Position numbers and translations under genes: made by a program
In this document: positions 7,774 through 16,814 of the stretch, one piece after another
Position numbering within the stretch: position 1 is the first letter of the stretch
How the letters are laid out: each line of letters starts with the position of its first letter
The notes under the pieces: model-generated
The model's input: only the letters and a program-made list of their open reading frames with translations
Told to the model about the DNA's origin: nothing
Database searches by the model: none
Source: Thermofilum sp.
GTDB taxonomy: Archaea > Thermoproteota > Thermoprotei > Thermofilales > Thermofilaceae
Assembly: GCA_020832965.1 (NCBI GenBank)
Contig: JAJHRM010000002.1
Location: forward strand, 35,222 to 99,221
DNA length: 64,000 bases
Direction of reading: 5' to 3'

Positions 7774-8568
7774 TCATAGAGGAAGATTGAAAAATCTGGC
7801 AGCATTGAGGGTTGTCACTTCATCCACCTCCTGGAAATCCACCTCCCTAAGCCTGGAGATCTCCTCGATGATTAATTTTACTTGTAAGGGAGTGTTCACC
7901 TCCCCGCTCTCAGACAGGAAAGGTGAGTCAGTTTCCGTTAATATACTATCTAACGGGAAGCTTCGTGCAATTTTCCGCATGCTCTTATTGCTTTTAAGCT
8001 TGTAATTCACGCTAAAAAGAAAACCGCAATCGAGCGCCCTCTTAGCAGTAGTCATGTTTCCTGTGTAGGAATGCAAGAGAGCTTTCCCACTAAAGGAGTA
8101 ACTCTGCAGTATCTCGACAACCTCTTCTTCAGCTTTCCTGCTATGGATAACCACAGGCTTGCCAATTTCTTCAGCCAAATCAAGCATAACGTGGAATGCC
8201 TCCAGCGTCCTCTTGAAGTCATCGCCCTCTTTAATCCAGTGCTTGTCCAGCCCTACCTCACCAATACCAACTATCTTATCCCTGTTGATACGAATAAACT
8301 CCACGTATCTCTCTATCTCCTCTTCCCCCATCCCAGGCACGTGAGTTGGGTGCAGCCCTAACGTTACAAATAGAAAGTCGGGGTGCTTCTCTGCTAGCTT
8401 CAGAGCTCTGACGGCTCCCTCAAAGCAGGCCAGATCCCCTCTTCTTCCCTCTTCGTATGGAAAACCTGTAGTAATAATCGCCCTTAAGATCCCCTTACAC
8501 TTCCGAAGAACATCGTCCACTTTTTCAAAAAGCCCTGGATACGTCAAGTGGCAGTGGGAATCAATCAT
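7774..8568 (-). CDS. TatD family metal-dependent deoxyribonuclease
   Basis: The 264-residue protein begins MIDSHCHL, the first metal motif of TatD, and continues with GIGEVGLD (catalytic Glu region), VIHSRKAEEEV and a late TETDSPFL. This is the full TatD motif order. Family members are Mg-dependent 3'-5' exonucleases or DNases and may act in repair or DNA turnover. ATG 8568 gives the canonical start; ATG 8574, two codons upstream, is also possible. The gene is divergent from the prenyl synthase, and both seem to use the same small AT-rich region at 8591-8600. Confidence 0.87.
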   Translation of the reverse strand: MIDSHCHLTYPGLFEKVDDVLRKCKGILRAIITTGFPYEEGRRGDLACFEGAVRALKLAEKHPDFLFVTLGLHPTHVPGMGEEEIERYVEFIRINRDKIVGIGEVGLDKHWIKEGDDFKRTLEAFHVMLDLAEEIGKPVVIHSRKAEEEVVEILQSYSFSGKALLHSYTGNMTTAKRALDCGFLFSVNYKLKSNKSMRKIARSFPLDSILTETDSPFLSESGEVNTPLQVKLIIEEISRLREVDFQEVDEVTTLNAARFFNLPL

Positions 8569-8590
8569 AAGCATTCTGGCGGGGATAAGG

Positions 8591-8600
8591 CTTATAATTT
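8591..8600. promoter_or_regulatory. Shared AT-rich promoter element between tatD and the prenyl synthase
   Basis: CTTATAATTT lies about 28 bases before ATG 8568 on the minus strand and about 35 bases before ATG 8630 on the plus strand. The sequence is nearly symmetrical, so one element could serve both genes. Confidence 0.4.
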
Positions 8601-8629
8601 TGTCGAAGACTCCTTTTCAAAGACGCGGA

Positions 8630-9520
8630 ATGCTGAAAGCGGGCTTGACAGAAGAGTACACAGCTCTCAGAGAAATGCTGAGAAACTATTCGCGAGAAAA
8701 ACTTAGAGAATACTTTCCCGAGGTTCTTGAGGAAGTTGAGTACGCTTTTCAAGGCGGGAAACTAATCAGAGGAACTCTTTCACTCTTAATTGCGAAGACT
8801 CTGTCACCGGACGTAAGGAAAGTTTTACCGATAGCTTTTGCAGTCGAGCTAATGCATGCTGCTAGCCTAATTCATGACGACATAGCTGATGAGTCCCCCC
8901 AACGAAGAGGGAGACCGAGCTTCTGGGCAAAGTATGGACTAGAGGATGCGGTAACTTTCCCCCACATAATTATTCCTGTAGCAATAACTTTAGTAGCAGA
9001 AGCGGGGGTTGATGCGGTTATAGAGAGCATGAGCCAGTGGAGGAAAGCCGCGCTCGGCCAGCTTTGGGACATTAGGCTTCTTCAAGGTAGAAACGTGCAA
9101 GTCCCCTACGAGCAACTGATCGAGTACAAGACTGCATCCGTATTTGAGGCCTCCTGCAGTTTGCCCCTAATAGCACTTAACAAGAAAGATCTCCTGCGGG
9201 TTGGAAAAACCTATGGGAGGGCGCTAGGCATGCTCTACCAAGTCTTGGACGATTACGCCGATGTTGTTAATAATAGGATTGACAGCGGGAGTTCACGTCT
9301 ACTAGCTGCACAGACAAGGGATGTTGCAGCACTAAATTCATGTGTTGAGAATCTCGCAATCAAATACTTCTGGGAAGTCCTGGAATCTTCGAGGCGGCTG
9401 CACCTATCTCTCGCGGAGTTCGCCCTACTTAGCATGGAGAAATTTGCAAGTGAAGCAGGAGAAAGCGTCGTAAAAGTTCTCCGCGCTGTGGAGGTAAAAG
9501 TCCCGTGGCAAGAGGGTTAA
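8630..9520 (+). CDS. Polyprenyl (geranylgeranyl/farnesyl-type) diphosphate synthase
   Basis: The protein of about 296 residues has the first aspartate-rich motif in LIHDDIADE (DDIAD about 83-87), preceded by GGKLIRG, and the second in YQVLDDYADV. It belongs to the trans-prenyltransferase family, which condenses isopentenyl diphosphate with allylic diphosphates. The product would feed archaeal membrane lipids or a quinone tail. Chain length cannot be read reliably. The start is set by TATA spacing. The 3' end overlaps the methyltransferase gene by 16 bases, so it heads a three-gene operon with a geranylgeranyl-reductase-like flavoprotein, which supports a lipid or quinone role. Confidence 0.85.
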   Translation: MLKAGLTEEYTALREMLRNYSREKLREYFPEVLEEVEYAFQGGKLIRGTLSLLIAKTLSPDVRKVLPIAFAVELMHAASLIHDDIADESPQRRGRPSFWAKYGLEDAVTFPHIIIPVAITLVAEAGVDAVIESMSQWRKAALGQLWDIRLLQGRNVQVPYEQLIEYKTASVFEASCSLPLIALNKKDLLRVGKTYGRALGMLYQVLDDYADVVNNRIDSGSSRLLAAQTRDVAALNSCVENLAIKYFWEVLESSRRLHLSLAEFALLSMEKFASEAGESVVKVLRAVEVKVPWQEG

Positions 9521-10296
9521 GCCCGGAGCGCTGGACGATAGTTGTAGCAACGCTTGAAAAGCTCTTTGCTTCCTCTGCTTATGCTCCAGCTAATCGCGCT
9601 ATGAGCTTCGGCTTAGACGTGAGACTCAGGAGGATAATCTACTCCACCGTCAGGGGAATAGTCGTAGACGTAGGCTGTGGAGATGGCACGCACTCAATGC
9701 CATTCCTTCAAAGGGCAAGGGAGGTGGTATGTGTGGACCCCCTAGCACATAGGTTACATTTAAGTAGCAACAACCCGTATCTCCACAGAGTTAGTGGAAT
9801 AGCAGAATTCATACCTCTGAGAGATAAAAGTACTGACTTTGCGACAGCCATGTTCAGTTTCAGAGATTTCCTAGACAAGGCTAAGGGGTTGAGTGAAATG
9901 AGGAGAGTTGCAAGGATAGGCATCTTCATTCTGGAGATTTTTAATCCTTCAAACGTGTTCCGCCTCCTCCTCTACACGTATGTTCAGGGAGTTGCGCCTA
10001 TTCTCGGCTACATAGCTTCACGCGGCTCAGGCAGGGGGTGGCGGCTTTTGATGCCAACAATACGATTGATGCCCAGAGTCTCTTTCTTCCAAAAGCTTGG
10101 CGGAAAAATTCTAGTAAGCATTGGCCGCGGTACATTGTGCATTGTATACTTGCCTAGTCATAAAATCCAAGAGCGCTCACTCTCTCCAAATTATTTGCAA
10201 CAGAAAATAAAAGTAAACAAGAAATGTCTACCTCTGCCTTTCGAAAAGGAATGGTTTGACCATAACGTGCGCTGGGGTGATGAGAATCGGTCATGA
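9505..10296 (+). CDS. SAM-dependent methyltransferase, UbiE/MenG-like class I
   Basis: A Rossmann motif I is visible as VVDVGCGDGTHS (about residues 52-63), followed by acidic VCVDP and the FIPLRDKSTDFATAMFSF region typical of motifs II-IV. The basic C-terminal third resembles no domain I know. The gene begins with GTG inside the end of the prenyl synthase gene and overlaps the next gene by 17 bases. Placement between a prenyl synthase and a geranylgeranyl reductase homologue suggests methylation of a prenylated quinone or lipid. The substrate remains an inference from context. Confidence 0.7.
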   Translation: MARGLSPERWTIVVATLEKLFASSAYAPANRAMSFGLDVRLRRIIYSTVRGIVVDVGCGDGTHSMPFLQRAREVVCVDPLAHRLHLSSNNPYLHRVSGIAEFIPLRDKSTDFATAMFSFRDFLDKAKGLSEMRRVARIGIFILEIFNPSNVFRLLLYTYVQGVAPILGYIASRGSGRGWRLLMPTIRLMPRVSFFQKLGGKILVSIGRGTLCIVYLPSHKIQERSLSPNYLQQKIKVNKKCLPLPFEKEWFDHNVRWGDENRS

Positions 10297-11479
10297 AGCT
10301 TACAAGGTGGCTGTTATCGGTTTAGGGCCGGCTGGAGCAGCCGCTCTAAAAAGGCTCAGCGAGCTAGGAGTGAATGCAATAGGTATAGAGAGGAAGAAAA
10401 CCCCGGAAGAGCCAGCTGTGTGCGGCGAATTCCTGCCCGAGGAGTCTGACATCACCTTCGTCTCTAGGCATCCTTCGGTCAGGAAAGCATACCAATACAT
10501 ACGTTGCGCCAGAAGAACTAATACGATAAGAAGAATTTTCCTCGAGTTTAATGGCTTTAGAAGATTTCAGCTGAGTATAGGTGGTTTCACAATCAGCAGG
10601 AAAGAGATGGTAAATAGGCTTATTGAAGGGTCGGAAGTGATAACAGGAGACGATGTCATTAGCATCAAACCTCTCGAGAAAAGGTACTTGATAAAGACGC
10701 GGAGGGGCAGGGAGATAGTTTCCGAGTACATAATTGCAGCGGACGGCTTCCCGTCTCTGACCAGGAGGCTTCTCGGGGACTACACAAGGCTAGAGCCAGT
10801 AGACTATGCTGTGGGTTTAAACCTGAAAATGTACACTCCGAATACCCCTCAAAGCGACATTTACATGTTTTCCTCGAAAGACACCCCCGGCGGCTATGCC
10901 TGGATAATTCCCGTAGGAGGAGACCTTTCCAATGTAGGAATAGGTATAAGATTCAACTATGTTAAAGGATCAGCGAACCCCCTCGAGGCATTGCAAAAAT
11001 TCATTAACTATGAGAGAGAAAACTACCTAAAGGACTCTAAGCCACTGGAAAGTCCCAAGGGCAAATTAATACCGGTTACGGGCTTCTACTCTACCCCACT
11101 TATCGGGAAAACCCTGTTCGTAGGCGATGCTCTGGGAGCAGTGAATCCAATAAACGGTGGTGGGATCTTTACCGCAATGGCTCTGGGGATCCTGGCAGCT
11201 GAAAGCTTATGGCTCGAAAACCCAAGCATCTATGTTGAGAGGTCGTGGAGCGAAGTCGGGAAAGCTCTAGCCATAGGGAGAAAATACAGGGTACTCGTGG
11301 ATTTTCTCTATAATAATTGGAGCCTTGCCCCAGTACTCACGGGAATGATTCCTGGACAACTAATGACGAAGATACTGAAGGGGGAAGAAACACCTATCGA
11401 AAAAATTATCATTTCTGGAAGAGGAACGAAAACCTCCTATCCACTTCAGCGGGGTCAAGCTTCTCGTAGGCCTCAGTAG
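10280..11479 (+). CDS. Geranylgeranyl reductase family FAD-dependent oxidoreductase
   Basis: The protein of about 400 residues has the N-terminal dinucleotide motif VAVIGLGPAGAAAL followed by CGEFLPEE, an ADGFPS segment and the C-terminal FAD motif FVGDALGAVNPINGGGI. These are hallmarks of the geranylgeranyl reductase family. Archaeal members saturate the isoprenoid chains of ether lipids; others act on quinone side chains. ATG 10280 keeps the Rossmann start close to the N-terminus and overlaps the methyltransferase gene. A TTG at 10256 is less likely. It converges on and overlaps the nucleotidyltransferase gene by 71 bases at the 3' end. Confidence 0.8.
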   Translation: MRIGHEAYKVAVIGLGPAGAAALKRLSELGVNAIGIERKKTPEEPAVCGEFLPEESDITFVSRHPSVRKAYQYIRCARRTNTIRRIFLEFNGFRRFQLSIGGFTISRKEMVNRLIEGSEVITGDDVISIKPLEKRYLIKTRRGREIVSEYIIAADGFPSLTRRLLGDYTRLEPVDYAVGLNLKMYTPNTPQSDIYMFSSKDTPGGYAWIIPVGGDLSNVGIGIRFNYVKGSANPLEALQKFINYERENYLKDSKPLESPKGKLIPVTGFYSTPLIGKTLFVGDALGAVNPINGGGIFTAMALGILAAESLWLENPSIYVERSWSEVGKALAIGRKYRVLVDFLYNNWSLAPVLTGMIPGQLMTKILKGEETPIEKIIISGRGTKTSYPLQRGQASRRPQ

Positions 11480-12170
11480 TTCCGAGATCAAACCAAAAAG
11501 CCTTGGTAATGTATCCTCCGACCTCCAATCCCCTGTTTAGGAGCTCCCCCATGAAGTCACCCATAATGTCGACCTCCCTCTTTTCTTCGACTAACTCTTT
11601 CAGGTATTCCAGGGCCTTAGTCCTTACCACTACAAGCCCGATAGTTACAGGTTTATCTAATGGCGGCTTCTCAACTAAGCTAACAACCCTGTCCCCCCTA
11701 ACCTCGGCCACGCCGACCGCGACCCTATAGTTGAGTGAGAGGGCAAGCGTAGCGGCAAACTGGTTTCTCTCGTGGAAGGATAAAAGCTCGGAAATATTGA
11801 TGTCCGACAGTATGTCTCCATAGTACACCAGAACATTCTCGGCATCGTTGAACAGCCCCTTTTCATATGCGTTAAACAGCGCCCCACCATTTCCTCCATA
11901 CGCTGGGTTATCCCACACGTAGGAAATTTCAACCCCATACCTTTCCCCATTATTAAAGTAGTTTACTATCTGGTGCCCCTTGTACCCGACGAGCAAAACC
12001 AGCTTTCTCAAGCCGTGGTACGATAATAGCCTCACTATATACTCGAGAAGGGGCTTCTGCTGCGTGCCCACGGGTATCATCGCCTTCTGGAAGTAATAGG
12101 TCAAGGGTCTAAGCCTCTTCCCCTCACCACCGCAGAGAACGACCCCGACGTTTTTGTCTGCAGTACTCAC
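11409..12170 (-). CDS. Sugar-phosphate nucleotidyltransferase (NTP_transferase family)
   Basis: The 253-residue protein opens with VVLCGGEGKRLRPLT, the nucleotide-binding signature, with KPLLEYIV, the metal-binding YYGDIL and a C-terminal FWFDLGTTEAY. It resembles mannose-1-phosphate guanylyltransferase and glucose-1-phosphate nucleotidyltransferase catalytic domains without a C-terminal beta-helix. It would make an NDP-sugar for glycan synthesis. Sugar and nucleotide are not determinable here. The start is GTG. It is transcribed alone, convergent with the flavoprotein gene. Confidence 0.82.
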   Translation of the reverse strand: MSTADKNVGVVLCGGEGKRLRPLTYYFQKAMIPVGTQQKPLLEYIVRLLSYHGLRKLVLLVGYKGHQIVNYFNNGERYGVEISYVWDNPAYGGNGGALFNAYEKGLFNDAENVLVYYGDILSDINISELLSFHERNQFAATLALSLNYRVAVGVAEVRGDRVVSLVEKPPLDKPVTIGLVVVRTKALEYLKELVEEKREVDIMGDFMGELLNRGLEVGGYITKAFWFDLGTTEAYEKLDPAEVDRRFSFLFQK

Positions 12171-12299
12171 GATTTGAAATCAATATTCAAAATTTTTATG
12201 TTTTTGCATGACCTTTCAGTAGTAAAAAACAGTGATTATTAAGAGAATGTAATAGGCTTAGTAAATAGCCTGGACATGCATAAATCTTCCTGATCAACA

Positions 12300-13604
12300 A
12301 TGTGGTATGATATTGAGGACGAGTTTTCGATCTCATTAGTGAGAGCCAGGTGGGTTCTGGACTCCAGGGGGAATCCAACTGTTGAGACAGAAGTATACAC
12401 GATTGCTCGAGGCTATGGCAGAGCAATCGTGCCCTCAGGTGCCTCGACGGGGACTCATGAAGCCTTAGAGCTCAGGGATGGAGGGAAGGAATTTTACGGA
12501 AGAGGGGTTTTAAGAGCCGTCGAGAACGTCAACAAGATAATAGCCCCGGGACTCATAGGCATGGACAGCAGGAGGCAGGAAGATATCGATAGGAAAATGC
12601 TGCAGATGGATGGCACGCCGAACAAGTCGAGGCTGGGAGCAAATGCAATATTATCTGTCTCCCTTGCTGTTGCTCACGCTGCAGCCGACACCTATTCGCT
12701 CCCCCTGTTCCAGTACTTGGGCGGGGTGCTTGCATGCACAATGCCTGTCCCCCTGATGAACATAATAAACGGGGGTAAGCATGCAGGCAATCAGCTCAAG
12801 ATACAGGAGTTCAAGATTGTTCCTGTGGGCGCCAAAACCTTTGCTGAAGCCTTGAGGATGGGAAGCGAAGTCTACCACTCGCTAAAAGCATACTTGAGGG
12901 AGAAGTACGGGCCCCAAGCCATAAACATCGGAGACGAGGGAGGATTCTCCCCACCAATGAAGAACACCCGCGAAGCACTAGACGCCCTAATAAGCGCAAT
13001 TAAAAATTCCGGCTACGAGCCCGGCAGGGACGTGGCGCTGGCACTTGACTCAGCAGCCTCCGAGTTCTATAACCGGGAGAAGGGCGTGTACACGGTTGAC
13101 GGCCTAGAGCTCTCCAGGGAAAAACTGATAGAGTTTTACGAGAAACTCGTCCAGGAGTACCCTATAATATCGCTTGAAGACCCGCTCCACGAGGAGGACT
13201 TCGAGGGGTTCTCGACACTCACGAGAAGCCTGAAGATCCAGGTAATTGGAGACGACATATTCGTAACTAACGTTGGGAGGCTACGCAAAGGCATCGAAGT
13301 CGGGGCGGCAAACGCCCTTCTCCTGAAAGTAAATCAGATCGGCACGCTGACAGAGGCGCTTGAAGCAGCTAAACTTGCAATGAGCCATGAATACTCCGTC
13401 GTTGTCAGCCACAGGAGCGGGGAGACTGAGGACTCCACGATCTCGCACCTCGCAGTTGCCCTAAACGCGGGACAGATAAAAACGGGGGCCCCTGCCCGAG
13501 GAGAGAGGACAGCCAAGTACAACGAACTGCTGAGGATAGAGGAATACCTTGGATCCAGAGCTAGGTACCCTGGTCTAAGCGCCTTCAAGCATTACAAAGC
13601 TTAA
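12300..13604 (+). CDS. eno: Enolase (phosphopyruvate hydratase)
   Basis: The 434-residue enzyme converts 2-phosphoglycerate to phosphoenolpyruvate. Signature blocks include [30 protein letters not shown], the acid/base loop near GDEGGFSP, the metal ligands in [16 protein letters not shown] and [17 protein letters not shown] with the catalytic lysine, and [12 protein letters not shown]. All catalytic segments are intact. ATG 12300 is only about 18 bases after GCATAAAT (12279-12286); a better-spaced TATA-like TTAGTAAAT lies at 12258-12266. An HD-domain gene follows in the same direction. Confidence 0.97.
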   Translation: MWYDIEDEFSISLVRARWVLDSRGNPTVETEVYTIARGYGRAIVPSGASTGTHEALELRDGGKEFYGRGVLRAVENVNKIIAPGLIGMDSRRQEDIDRKMLQMDGTPNKSRLGANAILSVSLAVAHAAADTYSLPLFQYLGGVLACTMPVPLMNIINGGKHAGNQLKIQEFKIVPVGAKTFAEALRMGSEVYHSLKAYLREKYGPQAINIGDEGGFSPPMKNTREALDALISAIKNSGYEPGRDVALALDSAASEFYNREKGVYTVDGLELSREKLIEFYEKLVQEYPIISLEDPLHEEDFEGFSTLTRSLKIQVIGDDIFVTNVGRLRKGIEVGAANALLLKVNQIGTLTEALEAAKLAMSHEYSVVVSHRSGETEDSTISHLAVALNAGQIKTGAPARGERTAKYNELLRIEEYLGSRARYPGLSAFKHYKA

Positions 13605-13661
13605 GGCTTAAGGGTAAGCACGAGTAAAGTTTTTATGCCCTTTTGTAGTGGGCAGCCTGCT

Positions 13662-14459
13662 ATGTGTGAAAAGTCCCTAGTTTCTAAAGATTTAATAGAT
13701 AAGTGGAGAAAACTGGACAGCTTTATTGACAGGCTCGCTAGCATCATCGAAGAAGACGATGAGATAAAAGCCCTCCTAGAGATGAGCAACATCAACGCTG
13801 TGAAAAGACTCGGGTACAATGACCATGGACCTGTACACGCTAGAATAGTGGCAGCCGCATCACTGGAAATCCTAAACCTTCTGTTGGAGAAGAACATAGA
13901 ACTCACAACCCTAAAACATGGAACGACCAAAAGCTTAGAGGAGGTAAAGTTGATTCTCGTAGTCGCCAGCTATCTTCATGACATTGGCAACTCTATCCAT
14001 AGAGAATACCACGAAGCACTAGGGAGCCTACTTGCCAGAGACCTTGCTGACAGGATAATTCTCAGAGTATACCCCGACATAGGTCCCAGGCGATTTTACA
14101 TAAGGCAGGAAATCCTCTCAGCCATTTTCTCGACAGAAATGAATACGAAGCCGTTAACCCTGGAAGCAAGCATCGTAAAGTTGGCTGACGGATTAGACAT
14201 GTCCGAGGGCAGGGCTAGATTGCCGTACAAGCTGGGGAAAATGGACATGCACTCCCTGTCAGCTCTCAACGTTAAACGCGTAAAAGTAACCTGCGACGAC
14301 GTTACGCCCGTGGTCATTGAAATATACCTCGGAGATATGGCTGGATTCTTCCAGGTCGAAGAAGTACTTCTGCCGAAGCTCGAAAACAGCAAACTAAAAG
14401 GAATGGTTAGAATTGACATTTACAGCATCGAAGGCAGGAAAGTAGCAGCTATAACATAG
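13662..14459 (+). CDS. HD-domain metal-dependent phosphohydrolase
   Basis: The protein of about 265 residues carries the HD metal motifs: His in DHGPVHARIV, the HD pair in YLHDIGNSIHRE, and Asp in KLADGLDMSEGRAR. The C-terminal part is beta-rich and of unknown fold. HD proteins of this kind hydrolyse nucleotides or phosphate esters; the substrate is unknown. I chose ATG 13662 because an AT-rich AAAGTTTTTA at 13627-13636 lies about 30 bases upstream. ATG 13635, nine codons earlier, falls inside that promoter-like stretch. Confidence 0.72.
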   Translation: MCEKSLVSKDLIDKWRKLDSFIDRLASIIEEDDEIKALLEMSNINAVKRLGYNDHGPVHARIVAAASLEILNLLLEKNIELTTLKHGTTKSLEEVKLILVVASYLHDIGNSIHREYHEALGSLLARDLADRIILRVYPDIGPRRFYIRQEILSAIFSTEMNTKPLTLEASIVKLADGLDMSEGRARLPYKLGKMDMHSLSALNVKRVKVTCDDVTPVVIEIYLGDMAGFFQVEEVLLPKLENSKLKGMVRIDIYSIEGRKVAAIT

Positions 14460-14679
14460 CAACGAGTTAATCAGGCGCGCCCTATCCTCGTCTCTCGCAT
14501 TAGCGGCGCGCGCCGGCGAAGCAACATAGACTCAAAGCCAGGAAGCGGTTTAGCTCTCATGCTATTTTGTAACACCTGGTGGAAACGACACGCGAACGAA
14601 GAAGCTTTGCCCGCCTCTCCCCTGTCATGCTGAAGTACGCACGCTAGAGTTAATTAGGAGGATGTAACTCTTACGCTTG
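14460..14679. other. 220-base gap with GCGCGC blocks and an SD-like site
   Basis: GGCGCGCC at 14474 and GGCGCGCGCC near 14505 bracket about 40 bases. Downstream there is no intact gene. AGGAGGATG at 14656-14664 is a strong Shine-Dalgarno-like sequence but lies about 15 bases before the aminotransferase ATG, somewhat far for use. Confidence 0.35.
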
Positions 14680-15906
14680 ATGAGTACGGGTATACCAGCA
14701 ATTGAGGGTGGGAAACCGGTAAGAGAAAAATTCAAGGAATACTACCCAGCTTTCACCGAGTATGAAAAAAGCCTAGTCCTCGACGTACTAAACTCCGGGA
14801 GGCTCGTTGCCTCTGCGGGAAAGTACGTAAGGGCATTTGAGGAGGAATTTTCCAGCTACCTAGGCGTTAAGTACGCCATTGCAACCGCAAATGGTACCGC
14901 ATCGCTGCACGCGGCAGTAGCAAGCCTGCACATAGGTCCAGGGGATGAAGTCATAACCACGCCCTTCAGCTTCGTGGCTACGGCGACCTCTATTCTCCAC
15001 AACAACGCTGTTCCAGTGTTCGCGGACATAGAGCTTGACAGCTTAAACCTGGATCCGGGCACCCTGCCGGACAAGATAACTGAGAGAACGAAAGCCATCT
15101 TAGTGGTTCACTTAGCAGGCTACCCGGCTGAAATGGACGAAATCGTGAAGATTGCACGTGAAAACGATTTATACGTAATAGAGGATTGTGCACAAGCTAT
15201 CGGAAGCGAATATAGGGGAAGGAAGGTCGGAACGTTTGGAGACATCAATGCCTTCAGCTTTTACCAAACGAAGAACATTACCACTGGAGAGGGCGGAATG
15301 CTGACAACAAATCGCGAGGAATTACGACGCTACGCTGAGATGTTCATTGACCAAGGACAGGAATCAAAGTATTACCACACGATTCTGGGGTGGAACTACC
15401 GGATGACCGAGCTCCAAGCAGCAATAGGCCTCGGGCAGCTAAGAAGAATAAATGAACTAAATGCTGCCCGGGAGAAAATTGCCCGGATCTACATGGACGA
15501 ACTCTCGAGCATGGACGGGGATCTAGTGCACCTGCCAAAGCTTAAACCGCACGTCAAGCACACCTGGCACATTTTCCAGGTTCTCCTCAATCTGGACAAG
15601 ATCCGCGTGAACAGGGATAGGATAGCGGAGGCTCTGAGAGCTGAAAATGTTCTAGTCCAAGTCGTTTACCCGAGAGTAATATACGAAAACCCACTTTTCC
15701 AGAAGATGGCGGGCTACGGAAAAGGCTGTCCCTGGCTGTGCCCGCTCTACGGCAAGCATATCTCGTACAGGAAGGGCATGTCTCCAGTAGCCGAGCAGGC
15801 GGCGGAGAGTGTAATAACGTTGCCAACGCTCTCAGGTATGAGCGAAGAAGATGCGCTTGATACGGCAAATGCTTTTAAGAAAGTCCTGGTATATTACAAG
15901 AGGTGA
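14680..15906 (+). CDS. DegT/DnrJ/EryC1/StrS family PLP-dependent sugar aminotransferase
   Basis: The 408-residue protein shows the family blocks ANGTASLHAA, GDEVITTPFSF, VIEDCAQAIGSEY (PLP-ring Asp) and FSFYQTKNITTGEGGM with the Schiff-base lysine, then WNYRMTELQAAIG. Such enzymes transaminate keto-sugars bound to nucleotides during glycan synthesis, or related substrates. ATG 14680 is preferred over the TTG just before it. The stop overlaps the GTG of the acyl-CoA synthetase subunit in a GTGA arrangement, so the two are translationally coupled although no shared pathway is obvious. Confidence 0.83.
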   Translation: MSTGIPAIEGGKPVREKFKEYYPAFTEYEKSLVLDVLNSGRLVASAGKYVRAFEEEFSSYLGVKYAIATANGTASLHAAVASLHIGPGDEVITTPFSFVATATSILHNNAVPVFADIELDSLNLDPGTLPDKITERTKAILVVHLAGYPAEMDEIVKIARENDLYVIEDCAQAIGSEYRGRKVGTFGDINAFSFYQTKNITTGEGGMLTTNREELRRYAEMFIDQGQESKYYHTILGWNYRMTELQAAIGLGQLRRINELNAAREKIARIYMDELSSMDGDLVHLPKLKPHVKHTWHIFQVLLNLDKIRVNRDRIAEALRAENVLVQVVYPRVIYENPLFQKMAGYGKGCPWLCPLYGKHISYRKGMSPVAEQAAESVITLPTLSGMSEEDALDTANAFKKVLVYYKR

Positions 15907-16604
15907 CCCCAACGAACCCGGAGGAAATCTTCACAAAAGCGCTCTCTGAGAACCGGAAGCATTTATCGCTGCTCGAATCCTTCAGGATACTTGAGCACTA
16001 CGGCTTGCCCCTTGCAAGATACATCTACGTACCGGCGGGAGCGGAAATTAAAAGTATAGGAAACTTGAGTTTCCCCGTAGTCCTCAAAGTAGACTCCCCA
16101 GACATTGTACACAAGACAGAGTTCGGAGCCGTAAAAGCAAACATAGAATCGCTGGACGAGTTAAAGGCTGCTGCGAAGCTAATGAGGCAGAGGATTATGG
16201 AGAAAGATCCAAGGGCGAGGATAAGTGGATACATAGTCCAGGAGCAGGTCTCGAACGCACACGAAGTTATAATTGGCGGGCTCAACGACGAGCAATTCGG
16301 CCCCGTAATCGCCTTCGGACTAGGAGGTATACTTGTAGAGGTGCTAAAAGACGTGGTCTTTGACATCGCCCCAATAACACCAGAGCAGGCGCAAGAGCTG
16401 ATTCGCAAGATAAAGGGGTACCAAGTACTTGAAGGCTACAGAGGCCTCCCCAGAGCAAATACAAAGCTACTCTCAGAAGTTTTAAGCAGAGCCTCTCAGA
16501 TGTTCGCGGAAAACTCAAGCTACATCAAAGAAATGGACCTCAATCCCACTTTCATATCCTCAGAGTGGGTAAAAATCGCGGATGCAAGATTCACGCTAAT
16601 TTAA
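15903..16604 (+). CDS. acdB: ADP-forming acetate/acyl-CoA synthetase, beta (ATP-grasp) subunit
   Basis: The 233-residue protein has the ATP-grasp_5 layout: FPVVLKVDSPDIVHKTEFGAV near residue 55, then GFGLGG-like GLGGILVEVLKD, and EMDLNP at the C-terminus. Length fits separate beta subunits of archaeal ADP-forming acetyl-CoA synthetase, which makes ATP and a free acid from acyl-CoA in sugar or peptide fermentation. The alpha subunit, with the phospho-histidine and CoA sites, is not adjacent and must be encoded elsewhere. Start GTG overlaps the aminotransferase stop. Confidence 0.85.
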   Translation: MTPTNPEEIFTKALSENRKHLSLLESFRILEHYGLPLARYIYVPAGAEIKSIGNLSFPVVLKVDSPDIVHKTEFGAVKANIESLDELKAAAKLMRQRIMEKDPRARISGYIVQEQVSNAHEVIIGGLNDEQFGPVIAFGLGGILVEVLKDVVFDIAPITPEQAQELIRKIKGYQVLEGYRGLPRANTKLLSEVLSRASQMFAENSSYIKEMDLNPTFISSEWVKIADARFTLI

Positions 16605-16700
16605 AAATTACCAGCCAGAAACAGAACTCGAGATCTAAGAGTACATTGGCTGGCCAGGAGGACTGAAAAGTTGAAATAGCCATTTTCCGCATAAATTTTC

Positions 16701-16750
16701 GTGATGAAACGACGGTCTCTGGAGACGGTGAAGAGTCTTCTCGCAACTGA
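16701..16750 (+). ncRNA. C/D box guide sRNA
   Basis: All four boxes are present in order: C box GTGATGA (16701-16707), D' CTGG (16719-16722), C' GGTGAAGA (16727-16734) and D CTGA (16747-16750). The guides are 11 and 12 bases and the D'-C' spacer is four bases, typical of archaeal sRNPs. The D' guide AACGACGGTCT is complementary to AGACCGUCGU, a sequence I know from a highly conserved part of the large-subunit rRNA (AGACCGUCGUGAGACAG). It would direct 2'-O-methylation at the C five bases from the D' box. The D guide would pair with UUGCGAGAAGAC; its target is not identified. Confidence 0.87.
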
Positions 16751-16814
16751 TAGCGCGCCGCGCGCCTCACCTCAAGCCGCGCTATTGTATATTTGCTGTT
16801 AAAATTGCAGGCAT

